A DNA stretch of 64,000 bases, taken from NCBI GenBank assembly GCA_025677835.1, contig JAIXMR010000110.1, positions 30,717 to 94,716 on the forward strand, in the 5' to 3' direction. Below are positions 14,403-25,443 of the stretch, piece after piece (positions within the stretch are counted from its first letter, which is position 1; every line of letters begins with the position of its first letter). The translations under genes and the position numbers were made by a program. This stretch comes from Sporodiniella umbellata (lineage: Eukaryota; Mucoromycota; Mucoromycetes; Mucorales; Rhizopodaceae). The notes beneath the pieces were generated by a model. The model searched no databases, was not told the DNA's origin, and worked only from the letters and a program-made list of their open reading frames with translations.

Positions 14403-15773
14403 ATGGAGGATGTTTTAACACGTGTCGATGATCCCAACATAGTTCTTGAAACAATTATTAGCCGACAAACTTACTTGAGCGTTAAGCGCCCCGAAAAAAT
14501 TGCTGAAGAGTTCTCAGTTAAAAAGCAGTCGAAACCTAGTAAGTTGAAGCCATCAGTGAAGTTATACAACAATTACAGCGACTTGACCAGAGAAACATTT
14601 ATAGACCGTATGCTCGAAAATCCTCAAGAGCGTGGACTAGTGGCCAAGGTTGCAAGAGACTTAAATATTAATTACCGCGCTGCGTTAAGATGGTGGAAGT
14701 ATTACGAAGGGACAGAAGAGGTTGCGTATAAAAAGTCTGAACAAAACAATGGTCCGAAAAGCTCATTTACAACCGAGCATAACAAGTATATAAAGGAGCT
14801 GCTTGATAATGACCCCCAGTTATATTCAGACGACATAACAAATAGTTTGACTGAGTGATTTGAAGACTTTACTATATCAAGGTCGCAACTTAATAACCAT
14901 TTACGAAACACAATGCTCATCACTATGAAAAAACCGATGTTTGAACCTGAAGTCAGAAACTCAGTGGGAAACCTACAGACGAGATTCGAGTGGTTTATGG
15001 AATGGAAAGATTCTGATCTGGATTTTACAAAAAATTGTATTTTCGTTGATGAAGCCGGGTTTGATATTAATATGAGAATTAATTGGGCTAGATCAAAAAG
15101 TGGCAGCTCTGCTATAGTAAAACAACCAAAAACTAGAGCGCAATCTCATACCATTATCGGGGCTATTCACTCGTCTAGCGTTGTTCACGTTGTCATAAGA
15201 AAACCTCCACCAAGAAAAGAAACACAGGCTGCTAAAAAAAAAAGAGAAAAGCTAATAATGGAAAGAAGAGAACCGCAACTGAGATTAGTACAGAGGATCC
15301 AGAAATTGACGACGATCCTGTCGATAATAAGCCAACACCAAAAGGTACGACTACTGCTCATTTTATCAAGTATTGACTGTGCTTGATATCACAATGCAGT
15401 AACAGCCTGGACTAGAGCCTGTATACAACAGAACGAGCTTCTTAATGTAATGGATCTTGATGGAACTTTTAAGGGAAGTTACATCGTTATGGATAATGCT
15501 TCTATTCATAAATCCAAGCCGATGTTACGGAAAATTGAAAGTAAAGGCTACAAAGTCATGTATCTACCTCCTTATTCGCCTGAATTGAACCCCATTGAAC
15601 AATTTTGGGCAATAGTTAAAGGGGAAATGAAGCGTGATCGGCTTATGAGTGAAGAAAATTTATCTTGTAGGATTGGCGATGCCTGTAATGATGTACTCAT
15701 CAGTGATCTTTATAGCTTTTGTAGTCACTCTAAACGTCAAATCATTAAATGCTATAATAAAATACCGTTCTAA
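14403..15773 (+). pseudogene. Tc1/mariner-type DD34E transposase, left copy (broken)
   Basis: DDE transposases cut and join the element ends. The N-terminal part (14403-14855) contains a helix-turn-helix-like segment (VAKVARDLNINYRAALRWW). The catalytic part shows first Asp in CIFVDEAGFD, second in SYIVMDNASIH, and the Glu in PYSPELNPIEQFWA, with exactly 34 residues between the second Asp and the Glu. An in-frame TGA at 14856-14858 splits the N-terminal and catalytic parts. A ten-A run at 15234-15243 is followed by a change of open frame, and the original frame resumes before 15450. An intron in that last interval cannot be excluded, but the TGA is not obviously spliced out. The first usable ATG is at 14403, since the frame is closed by TGA at 14331. 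Confidence 0.85.
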
Positions 15774-15836
15774 TATGCGCATGTTTCTTTTAAATAAATG
15801 TTTATTTTTTAAACGACAAACGTCTATGAATATCCC

Positions 15837-15875
15837 TTTGGTCGTAGTCGTAGTCGTAGTCGTAGTCGTAGTCGC
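15837..15875 (+). repeat. GTCGTA hexanucleotide tandem repeat, left arm
   Basis: About five to six copies of a GTCGTA unit lie between the transposase and the nuclease-like gene. They produce a meaningless polyvaline reading in one frame. The mirror copy at about 17828-17866 has the same number of units. Confidence 0.9.
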
Positions 15876-15917
15876 TTTTAGAAGTTTTTTTTATCCAAAC
15901 AATCAAAAAAAGCTAAA

Positions 15918-17100
15918 ATGATGTCTAGTGAAGGTATGAATCTTATTTCGCTGAATATATCATTAATTAACTTTTTATTCCCAAGATACAAATTCATTTA
16001 CTTTACCATGGAACTGGAAGCCTGGTTCTTATTTAATGAGCAAGCTGTTATTCAATGATCCCACGGTTGTGAACTTGGTTGTGCAATCATTATTAGGTAG
16101 TATACTTGTCTATTATAAATGCACTGGCTTTTAATACGCATACTATATTATAGGTACAGACATTCCAGCAGATAGTTATGCTGTAGCCTCAAATGAGTGG
16201 GCGAATGGGACAAGATCTGACATCGTTTATGCAGCTGGCAAACCAACGAAAATAGAACCACCCATCTTGATTGAATTCCAAAATCAAGTCAATTATGAAT
16301 TTATGAATAGAGTTATAAACTATTCACTTTCAGCATATCGCCGGTACAAAGTATACCCAACCGTTCTCATCTTTGCCATCAAAGGCTTTTCAAGCACTGA
16401 AGTTGAGAAAGAGTTTATTGTTGCTGATAAAAAACCGTTTCTAGAAATTGAATCCAAATTCTGGGCAAAGAAATGCTTTTTGATATCATCAAATTCTATA
16501 TTGGAATACATCGGCCAGTCTCCAATGGACCCAATAATAGCTATGGGGTACTTTTTGACTAGTAATGCTGCGTCTTTGACTTCACTAGAATATCGATTCG
16601 ATCCTACCGTACGTCTTCTTTTCCAAATATCTAAGGATCTAACAATGAAGAAGTCAGACCTAAAAAATATATCTGTAGAATCGATGGAGCCGCTTCTAGA
16701 AAACATAAAAAGAGGAATCGAAGATGTTGTTGATAAAGATGACAAGATACCAGGAGAAGCTGTGAAAAAAATCAAAGGCTATATTAGTGAAAGCTTTGTG
16801 CTAATAAGCGAACAAAGCAAACATCTGATAGAGCGTACGAAGGCAGCTGAATCAAGCCGATTCAACACTAACGAGGATAGATACACCAAAGATGATATTC
16901 TATTTATTGAATCTAAAAGCAAAGCTGGGAAAAATAGAAATTGGAAGCATATATACGATGAAGGAAAAGCACAAGGACTTTTCAAATCATATTCATCTTC
17001 ACACAACCTACAGACATCTTGCTATCATCTACAAAAACGAAAGAAACAAATATTTTATTTTTTACTTTTCTTTAACATAATTCTTTGCTTCATAAGTTGA
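15918..17100 (+). CDS. PD-(D/E)XK nuclease-like cargo protein of the transposon
   Basis: Three exons (15918-15933, 15986-16096, 16154-17100) give 357 aa; the first two and the start of the third lie inside the left arm. After a short N-terminus (PWNWKPGSYLMSKLLF) there is a motif order like that of PD-(D/E)XK nucleases: an Asp in RSDIVYAA, then ILIEFQNQV, where E-x-Q takes the place of the usual E-x-K. E-x-Q variants are known in Rpn/PDDEXK transposase-associated families. The C-terminal third is charged and helical, ending in a hydrophobic stretch that may be read-through of an unrecognised intron. The gene sits about 145 bp behind the transposase, in the same direction. A role in transposition, or cleavage of foreign DNA, is inference only. 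Family membership rests on motif reading, not on a search. Confidence 0.6.
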
Positions 17101-17785
17101 GCAAATATTATGAGATTCAGTCTCATATAAGGAAACTATTTTGTTGGGATTTGAAATAAACCGACATAGTGTAACTAAGGTAGGTATGATTCTGTCATCT
17201 GCGCTTCTAATACCAGAGGGAGAAAATAAAAAACGCTTGTACGCCCAAAACGTAGATTTAAGCGGTATCAAAAATGAGCCTTCATTAATACCTAATTCTT
17301 CACTGTTGATAGACTTGGTAGGGATGATCAAAACGGTTGGCAAAATCTTAAATTTCTCTTAAACACGCCTACAAAACAAAATCGTGTTTGACATCGAATC
17401 AGAATCAACTACTTCTTGAGTATTAATGACTATAGGTATACATCTGCTAACGTTTTCATTTTGGGGAATGTATACTATAAATGTACTATCGAATTCATCC
17501 GCCCACTCATTTAAGGCTACAGCATAACTATCTGCTGGAATGTCTGTACCTATAATATAGTATGCGTATTAAAAGCCAGTGCATTTATAATAGACAAGTA
17601 TACTACCTAATAATGATTGCACAACCAAGTTCACAACCGTGGGATCATTGAATAACAGCTTGCTCATTAAATAAGAACCAGGCTTCCAGTTCCATGGTAA
17701 AGTAAATGAATTTGTATCTTGGGAATAAAAAGTTAATTAATGATATATTCAGCGAAATAAGATTCATACCTTCACTAGACATCAT
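17062..17785 (-). pseudogene. Decayed relative of the nuclease-like cargo gene
   Basis: By symmetry the first exons are 17770-17785 and 17607-17717, and the third starts at 17549. Up to 17500 it is identical to the plus-strand gene. Beyond that the DNA diverges but the protein still aligns: LPTVLIIPTKSINSEEL here against YPTVLIFAIKGFSSTEV there, and STFWAYKRFLFS against SKFWAKKCFLIS. The catalytic region is lost: the E-x-Q position reads INTQE and the preceding Asp is displaced. An in-frame TAA at 17359-17361 interrupts it. The C-terminal helical domain is missing, and its 3' end overlaps the 3' end of the convergent plus-strand gene by about 39 bp. Confidence 0.6.
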
Positions 17786-19583
17786 TTTAGCTTTTTTTGA
17801 TTGTTTGGATAAAAAAAACTTCTAAAAGCGACTACGACTACGACTACGACTACGACTACGACCAAAGGGATATTCATAGACGTTTGTCGTTTAAAAAATA
17901 AACATTTATTTAAAAGAAACATGCGCATATTAGAACGGTATTTTATTATAGCATTTAATGATTTGACGTTTAGAGTGACTACAAAAGCTATAAAGATCAC
18001 TGATGAGTACATCATTACAGGCATCGCCAATCCTACAAGATAAATTTTCTTCACTCATAAGCCGATCACGCTTCATTTCCCCTTTAACTATTGCCCAAAA
18101 TTGTTCAATGGGGTTCAATTCAGGCGAATAAGGAGGTAGATACATGACTTTGTAGCCTTTACTTTCAATTTTCCGTAACATCGGCTTGGATTTATGAATA
18201 GAAGCATTATCCATAACGATGTAACTTCCCTTAAAAGTTCCATCAAGATCCATTACATTAAGAAGCTCGTTCTGTTGTATACAGGCTCTAGTCCAGGCTG
18301 TTACTGCATTGTGATATCAAGCACAGTCAATACTTGATAAAATGAGCAGTAGTCGTACCTTTTGGTGTTGGCTTATTATCGACAGGATCGTCGTCAATTT
18401 CTGGATCCTCTGTACTAATCTCAGTTGCGGTTCTCTTCTTTCCATTATTAGCTTTTCTCTTTTTTTTTTAGCAGCCTGTGTTTCTTTTCTTGGTGGAGGT
18501 TTTCTTATGACAACGTGAACAACGCTAGACGAGTGAATAGCCCCGATAATGGTATGAGATTGCGCTCTAGTTTTTGGTTGTTTTACTATAGCAGAGCTGC
18601 CACTTTTTGATCTAGCCCAATTAATTCTCATATTAATATCAAACCCGGCTTCATCAACGAAAATACAATTTTTTGTAAAATCCAGATCAGAATCTTTCCA
18701 TTCCATAAACCACTCGAATCTCGTCTGTAGGTTTCCCACTGAGTTTCTGACTTCAGGTTCAAACATCGGTTTTTTCATAGTGATGAGCATTGTGTTTCGT
18801 AAATGGTTATTAAGTTGCGACCTTGATATAGTAAAGTCTTCAAATCACTCAGTCAAACTATTTGTTATGTCGTCTGAATATAACTGGGGGTCATTATCAA
18901 GCAGCTCCTTTATATACTTGTTATGCTCGGTTGTAAATGAGCTTTTCGGACCATTGTTTTGTTCAGACTTTTTATACGCAACCTCTTCTGTCCCTTCGTA
19001 ATACTTCCACCATCTTAACGCAGCGCGGTAATTAATATTTAAGTCTCTTGCAACCTTGGCCACTAGTCCACGCTCTTGAGGATTTTCGAGCATACGGTCT
19101 ATAAATGTTTCTCTGGTCAAGTCGCTGTAATTGTTGTATAACTTCACTGATGGCTTCAACTTACTAGGTTTCGACTGCTTTTTAACTGAGAACTCTTCAG
19201 CAATTTTTTCGGGGCGCTTAACGCTCAAGTAAGTTTGTCGGCTAATAATTGTTTCAAGAACTATGTTGGGATCATCGACACGTGTTAAAACATCCTCCAT
19301 CGGATCGTAAACTTTTTCTCCTTCTTCATTAAAAATGTTTTCCTGTCCATCTTCATAAAAAAAAAATATTCATCATTATGTTATATTTTTATTAGGAAGA
19401 GAGAGGGACAAAAACAGGTGCAATCTTCCCGTCAATTTTAGTTAGCTGGTTCCGACAATTGTTTTAACCAAAGTGGACAAAAACAATTTAAACTCATGAC
19501 ACTTATTTTTGACTTTCCGACATTTATATTTGTCTTTCCGCCATTTATTTTTGAGAAAACGCCAAATTCCATAGGTTTGACTA
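17500..19583 (-). repeat. Right arm of the palindrome (2,084 bp)
   Basis: This arm is the inverted copy of 14120-16203, with equal length and no indels. Even homopolymers and the hexanucleotide run have the same length as in the left arm. It contains the second broken transposase and the first part of the decayed nuclease-like gene, both on the minus strand. Confidence 0.9.
17930..19300 (-). pseudogene. Tc1/mariner-type DD34E transposase, right copy (broken)
   Basis: This is the mirror copy of 14403-15773. The open segments (18845-19300, 18317-18790, 17930-18253) translate to the same proteins as on the left. It carries the same lesions: the TGA (at 18845-18847) and the frame change after the A run. 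Shared lesions mean that the gene was already dead when the arms were last made identical. Confidence 0.85.
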
Positions 19584-19585
19584 TA
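19584..19585. other. TA target-site duplication, right
   Basis: TA abutting the right arm end; partner of 14118-14119. Confidence 0.75.
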
Positions 19586-19749
19586 GAGTTTCGAATATAG
19601 AGCTTCGAGACATTGTTTTCAGGCTAACGCTATTGACTTTTTGAATGCGGACATTTAATATTTTCGAGGAACAAAATTTACCACTCTCATTGCAGAAATA
19701 ATTTCAACTTTCATAATTTACTTCTTTATAGATCACTTACTTGGACTCA

Positions 19750-22700
19750 ATGACAAAACTCGAAAACCGTCTAGAAGCTTTGCGCTCTAACGTTATGGAC
19801 CATGGGGGTGTAGAAGAGAAAGTGGAAGGTATTTGCCGAACCCGACAAAAGTGTTCCTATATTCCTATTTACTCTTCTTTTGTACAGTAAACCAAAGACA
19901 TCTTATCGACAAAATACTAGCAAGATATTCTGCAGAATATGTACTTTATAGAGAGCTCATGCAAAATGCAGGTTAGAAAGTTCATTACTTTCAATTTATT
20001 GAGAGTGGAAAGCTAAGATGTTTATAGACGACGCTTCATCAAGCGCAGTACACATTAGCTTCCATACCAGCTCACCTGATCACAACAAAGCACCAAACAT
20101 GTCATCCAAATGTAACAAAATCATTTTCAAAAACAATGGCATGGCCTTTCGAAATGAAGACTGGGTTCGATTGAAACGAATTGCCGAAGGAAATCCAGGT
20201 ATAGACAGTTGCAGGATTTATTCACAGATAGGAACTCTAAATAGCTGATAGACGAGCAGAAAATTGGTGCATTTGGTGTAGGTTTCTATTCACTTTTTTC
20301 AGTATGCGAAAACCCATTGTAAGTATTTCTGCTTCTTTCCCTTATCTGACAATGTTTTACACAGTGTCTTTTCTGGGTCGCAATGTATGGCTTTTTATTT
20401 TAAAGGGGATCAACTGTTTGCAAAAAGAGCAGATGTGCCTGAAGAAGATAGCTGGACATCATTTTTGATGGATCTTCGAGAACCCATGGAGATGCCGCCT
20501 TTCGATCATTTTTGTCAGTTTTTGACGACTAGTTTGGGCTTTACAACAAACCTGAAAGAAGTCACCGTCTCTTTTGATAACCAAACAATCTTTACGATAA
20601 AGAAAAAGGTAGCTGAACCAAGGGCAATGAAAATAGATGCTCGGCAGATGTTTTTGACTACGCCACAGAGGATGTTCACAGTGTCAGGATCAGACACAAG
20701 ACAGATTCAGCTGGACTCTGAAAAATACACACCCCCTAGCTTGTTCCATCCTCTTACCAACTTCTTGGGCGGAAAAAAAGAAACATCAAACTTGCCGGTG
20801 GAAAAGGCAAGTATCTTTTTGAGAGTAGTAACGGCTTCTTTACAGGTCAGCGTCAGTCGAGACTATGAGAAGGAGATGGAGCGTGCCACAAAAAAGAAGC
20901 CACCAAAAACCACCAAGTTCCAACTTGTCTATACCAGAAAAGAAGAGCTAGATGCATCGGAAAACAGCCATGCCATCTTTAAAAATTTGATCCCATTCCC
21001 AAACCAAGGATGCATCTTTATTGGATTCCCAACGCATCAGACCACCGGATGTTCATGCCATATGGCCTCTAGGTTTATACCCACTGTTGAAAGAGAGAGT
21101 ATTGATTTTGTGGACAGATATATCAGTATATGGAACAAGGAGCTTTTAGCTGTTGGAGGTTTGCTTTCCCGGCTTGTATATAATGATGAAATGGAGCAAA
21201 TTTCCCGTCTGTATCAAGAGATAGTAGGCATAGAAACTCATGTGGACAAAACAGACTCTGAAGGAACAGACGGGGCAAGGATCATGCTAGAAAAAAGGGC
21301 TGCGCATGCTCTGAGATCGTTTTCTTTTCAAAACTCCACTCCAAGTTCAGTTGTGAGTAAAATACATGAAGAGTGGTTTTTTAAATCTTGCAAACTACCT
21401 TTGAACATAATTACGTCGCACGGAGTACAACCCATTAATATCACTCGAACAGTGCCTGATCATCTCAGTTTAAGTGGTCATGGAGTTACACAGCTATTAA
21501 ACCGATTTATAAAGACAATACCTACAGTTCCTTCTAGCGTTTATCAAGAATGCAAAGAAAACCTGGCAAAGCTTACTACCTATGGGCTCTTACAGCCTCT
21601 AGGTCTCAGTGATGTAATCAAAGAATTGGAGGCACGTTCGTTACAGCCTGACGAAATGGTAGCCTGCATGAAGTGGTGGGTGGAGTGTAATGTTGGAAAC
21701 ACAGCTATTCCTTCGTCCACACGAAACAGTCTTAACGACAGTACACGCCTACAGTTTCTTGGATCAGCTGTAATGGATTGTGGGGAAGACAGGGGCCTTT
21801 TACAACTATCTAGAACAAACTATTGGCAGAACCCCAAGATCATACCCCTTGATATGAGTGTTCCGCCCAATACCATGCCCTTCTCAATTTCTAAAAACTT
21901 TACATTCCAAGAGCTTACTTCTTACTTTGGAAACATGACAGAGCTTACTGTTTTTCAATGGGCTCACTATATGTATGAAGATAAGCCCGAACTGCAAAAA
22001 TCTCCAGAACAAGCCGAACGCGTTTTGGGTATTATTTCTAAAAACTTTTCAAACTTATCATCTAAATCCGAAAATGAACTTGTTTCTATGCTTAAGCCAA
22101 AGTCTTGTATACCAACGCGTTTTGGCATGAAAATGCCTGAGGAGGCTTACTTTTTGAATGTGAATTTGTTTGACGATTTGCCCACTATTCACTTTAGTAA
22201 TGCTAGGGTTGTAAGCGACTCGTTTTTAGTGGCGCTAGGCGTTCGAAAGGTAAAGTGTAGATTTTTTTTTTTTGATTCTTTGATATTCTCTTATATTTTC
22301 CATTAGCATGTGGAACTGCAAATTGTTTTTGATCGTCTCATATCGGATGGTAGCTGGTCACATATCGATCTGATAAAGTATTTGACATCTGTTCAATCTA
22401 CTCTAAGTGATACAGAAACGCGCAGACTTCGAGGAACGGCTATTTTTACAAAAGAAGGCGAGGCGCCTCGTATAATAGACATTGGCCCTCCTCAACCCAA
22501 AGACGCAGAGCCTGTAAAAGTAGAAAAGCGTCAAAGGAAAGTTTACAAACGCTACAAAGCAGCCGAGCTCTTTAGTCCTAGCGATATTTCTAAAGGCTTA
22601 CAGCTACCCATTATCAGCTGGAGTTCTCGATGGAAGTCGTCCAGCGATGAAGGCAAGTTTTTAATAGAGAAACTGGGTCTGAATGTTATACCTCCTTTGG

Positions 22701-25268
22701 AAACTCTACTTCTTATGGCTGCACCTGATCAAGAACAAACATCTGAGAGAAAAAAGATTCGAATGACAGCCTTGTCATACTTTATCGAAAACTTTAAGGA
22801 TTATAAAAACAAATACAATCCAGAGAGCCTTGATATTAAATTTCTGCCCTGTTCGGATGGAAAAAGTTATGCATCGCCTCGTGAATGTTTCTCACATAGC
22901 GATGGGCAACTTCTTGGCTTCAAGATACTTCATCCTGATTTAATACATGCACGCGATAAACTTGGTGTACGCGAAAGCCCAACAGCAGAAAAACTCCTCA
23001 ATGCTTTTGTACAAAACATTTCTGGAGATGTAACGATTGCCCAGAAACGATTCGAGTACATGGCAGGTCGTATGGGAAGCTTTTCAAGGTCGCATTGGCA
23101 GCAGCTAAGTCAAACTGCCTTTATTCCTATTCAAAAAAAAGACACCACGTCTCTTCAAACGCCTTCTAATTGCTACTTTGAGTCTGAAGATTCAGCTAGC
23201 TTTCATAAAGAACTCTTTCTTTTTGTCAATTTTGGTACGCTCGCCAACTCTTTTTTGCGTACATGTGGTGTAAAGGACGAGCCCAATACTGTTGAATTAG
23301 CTTCAATGATTGTCAAAGACCCTCAACGCTTTTGGGATCTTAGCAGTGGTGGCGAACGATATTTGGGAGCTCTTCGACAAATCGCAGGTCAATTTTATTT
23401 ACTTCGATCCCACCGAAAGCTACTCAACGATATGAAGGCAACTCCTTTTTTGGTAGGTATCAAACGTGTAGCACTGTCTGATCAAGAACAAAGACCACAA
23501 GAGAGTGCTCCGAGTACTACAGAAACAGAGGAAGGCGACGAAGGGGAGTTTGTTCAGTATAGATTGACAAAAGCGTCAGATGTGTTTATTATTGATGATA
23601 CTATGGGCCACCAGATATTTGCCCCTCTATCTGCACCCATGGAACCCTTATTGGAAGATTTTTATCGACAACTAGGAAGCCAGATGCTTTCTAGGTAAGA
23701 TAAAGAATACTATACAAAAAGCTCTTAAACATTCTTTTTTTTTTTTTTTTTTTTGTGGGGAATGTAGCCAAATCAAAGAGACTTATTCTTATTCAAACCG
23801 TATGGGTGTCACTGAACGAACCAGGGCCATTACAGAAATGGTTTTTGAACGTACGCCTATCATTTTATACCAAATGATGAACGACAACCCTCAGCGGCGT
23901 AAAGAGCTTCTACATGACGATCAATACCTCAAACAGCATCTCAAGGTGACCCAGGTGCAAGAACTCAAGATCAACCGTCAGTTCAAATACACAAATGAAA
24001 AAAACGTACAACCTACCACAGCCTGTGCTGATCGGGTTGACTTTGGTATCTTTGTGTCGACCGCCAAAGAGATTGACTATTACGATATAGCTAATGCTCT
24101 TTGTGTGTTGTTATTTTCTCGGGTTCAGTTTAACGATGCGATTGTAGTGGAACGCTACCTGACGGTGAGTCTTTTGAACCTGCGCCGTAAGGGTGTTCCA
24201 GTAGATCGTATTTTAAATATCCGTAAACATGTTACCAGTACACCTCATACGCCTAGTACACCCACCGCTCAGTCCCCACCCACGATGCCTCGCGCTCTTC
24301 CTCCAGCAGAACTGGACAAATATACACGGCAAGTTCAAGAAGTATTTGGAGACTGCCAAGAAGGCTATATCCGACAGCTATTAGCCCAGCAATATGAGAA
24401 CCATGTACAGAACGTGATTGACCGTCTGTTACAAGAACCATACCCAAAAAAGACACAGGAGATCGAAAGCAAGGTGGCGGTGGATGAAGCGGAAAGAGCA
24501 AAGAAGAAAAAGATGGAAACCCACAGCCCTGGTCCTGTCTCGCCGCCCAAATCGTCTGGTCTTATGAATCGCCTCTGGTCTTCGTGGAAGCAGCCACAGC
24601 CTATGCCAGCGCCGGTGCCCACTTCTCCTGAGCTAGCTCCCGCTCCACCGGTTGAGAAGCCCAAGCTGCCCAAGTCAGAAGGTACGATCACGCCCAACTA
24701 TACAGCCAACGTACGTCAAAACCTGAAACGAGCCATTCATTCCTGCCGCCCTTATGCCGGCCAGGATGTGTTTACACCCCCACGTATTAACCAGGTGACT
24801 GAATCTCGACAATACTGTGATTCAACACCAGGACAGAACTTGAGCTACGTAGGCAATGTGCTGGGAATAGAGTTCTATGTGCATCGTACAGTGAATTCAG
24901 AAGACGTACTTGAGCAGTACGGTCAAGCAATGTCGCGTTTTACAAGTATTTTGAGCGAATTAGCCAAGGTATTTGGACTTCGTCTGGCTACTATACAGTT
25001 GTTTTACGATAAGGAAGGACCGACGATTGCTTTCAATCTCAGCGGTAGCTTATTTATGAATCTTAGATACTATTTGGCTCTACATGAACAAGTAGAACGA
25101 AAAGAGGCCATGATTTATTGGTTTATGACTATATGCCACGAATTGGCTCATAATTTTGTAGCCGATCACAGCTCTGAACATGAGTTTTATATGTCTTCAT
25201 TTGCAGAAAACTATCTCGAACCTTTTATGAATGCTATCTATACTTTGCCTCCAGAAGCAGCTAAATAA
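19750..25268 (+). CDS. HSP90-type ATPase-fold protein with C-terminal metzincin-like zinc motif (fungal DUF3684 type)
   Basis: Seven exons (19750-19828, 19888-19971, 20028-20198, 20252-20318, 20365-22249, 22307-23694, 23768-25268) give 1,724 aa with all junctions in frame. The N-terminus (VNQRHLIDKILARYSAEYVL) leads to ELMQNADDA, the N-box of the Bergerat ATP-binding fold of HSP90, sacsin and NO VEIN-like proteins. KIGAFGVGFYSLFSVCENP (about residues 116-134) is the glycine-rich lid. The large middle part matches nothing I can name beyond the fungal DUF3684 family. Residues about 1405-1450 resemble a CUE/ubiquitin-binding helix bundle. A proline-rich linker follows, then an alpha/beta region ending with CHELAHNFVADH near residue 1680, an HExxHxxxxxH motif. 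A chaperone-like or quality-control role is inference. The start is the first ATG before the conserved N-terminus. Confidence 0.82.
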
Positions 25269-25371
25269 AGTACCTCGTAGCCAATGTTTTCTTTTTGGAC
25301 GTGTTTTGCGTTCACAACGTGATGGAGTAGCAAGAACAGCGTGTTTCAAGTGGTTTTATTATGACCTTCAA

Positions 25372-25374
<3 letters not shown>

Positions 25375-25402
<28 letters not shown>
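25375..25402. repeat. TA microsatellite
   Basis: About 13 TA units just downstream of the ATPase gene and 40 bp before the end of the minus-strand CFIm25 gene. It may lie in the 3' UTRs of both. Confidence 0.85.
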
Positions 25403-25405
<3 letters not shown>

Positions 25406-25443
25406 AAAAAACAAACTCAGGGTGCATGTCCTAGAGGCTGCTG

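Larger units (their letters stand above)
14120..16203 (+). repeat. Left arm of the palindrome (2,084 bp)
   Basis: This arm is the reverse complement of 17500-19583. In the stretches I compared I found only two differences: the terminal base (C at 14120 against A at 19583) and one C/T near 16190. The first bases, CAGTCAAACC, resemble the CAGT start common in Tc1/mariner termini. Three imperfect 21-bp direct repeats (14151-14171, 14172-14192, 14193-14213) sharing a GTCGGAAAG-like core lie just inside the tip and could be transposase binding sites. Confidence 0.9.
14120..19583. mobile_element. Palindromic Tc1/mariner-type element with nuclease-like cargo
   Basis: The element is 5,464 bp, flanked by TA on both sides. 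Its outer 2,084 bp on each side are inverted copies without a gap: x on the left pairs with 33703-x on the right. The two arms point inward and each carries a DD34E-type transposase reading frame, a GTCGTA hexanucleotide run and the start of a PD-(D/E)XK-like gene. The central 16204-17499 is not repeated at the DNA level. No internal terminal repeat is visible at the inner end of either arm, so this is better read as one element with enormous terminal repeats than as two independent insertions. Both transposase copies are broken, so the element is non-autonomous now. It stops 166 bp before the start codon of the next gene. Confidence 0.85.

Noticed and set aside
15649..15921. Plus-strand ORF with a run of valines, and its mirror at 17782-18054
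   Set aside because: It overlaps the transposase end in another frame, and the valines come from the GTCGTA hexanucleotide repeat.
16320..16775. 151-aa minus-strand ORF within the cargo gene
   Set aside because: The plus-strand frame joins by clean splicing and aligns with a homologous reading on the opposite arm; the antisense frame shows nothing.
14120..19583. Palindrome as an assembly artefact (inverted duplicated read)
   Set aside because: A chimeric read would fold at a sharp centre. Here the 1.3-kb core differs on the two sides, the outer flanks differ, and TA borders both ends. Read-level confirmation is still desirable.
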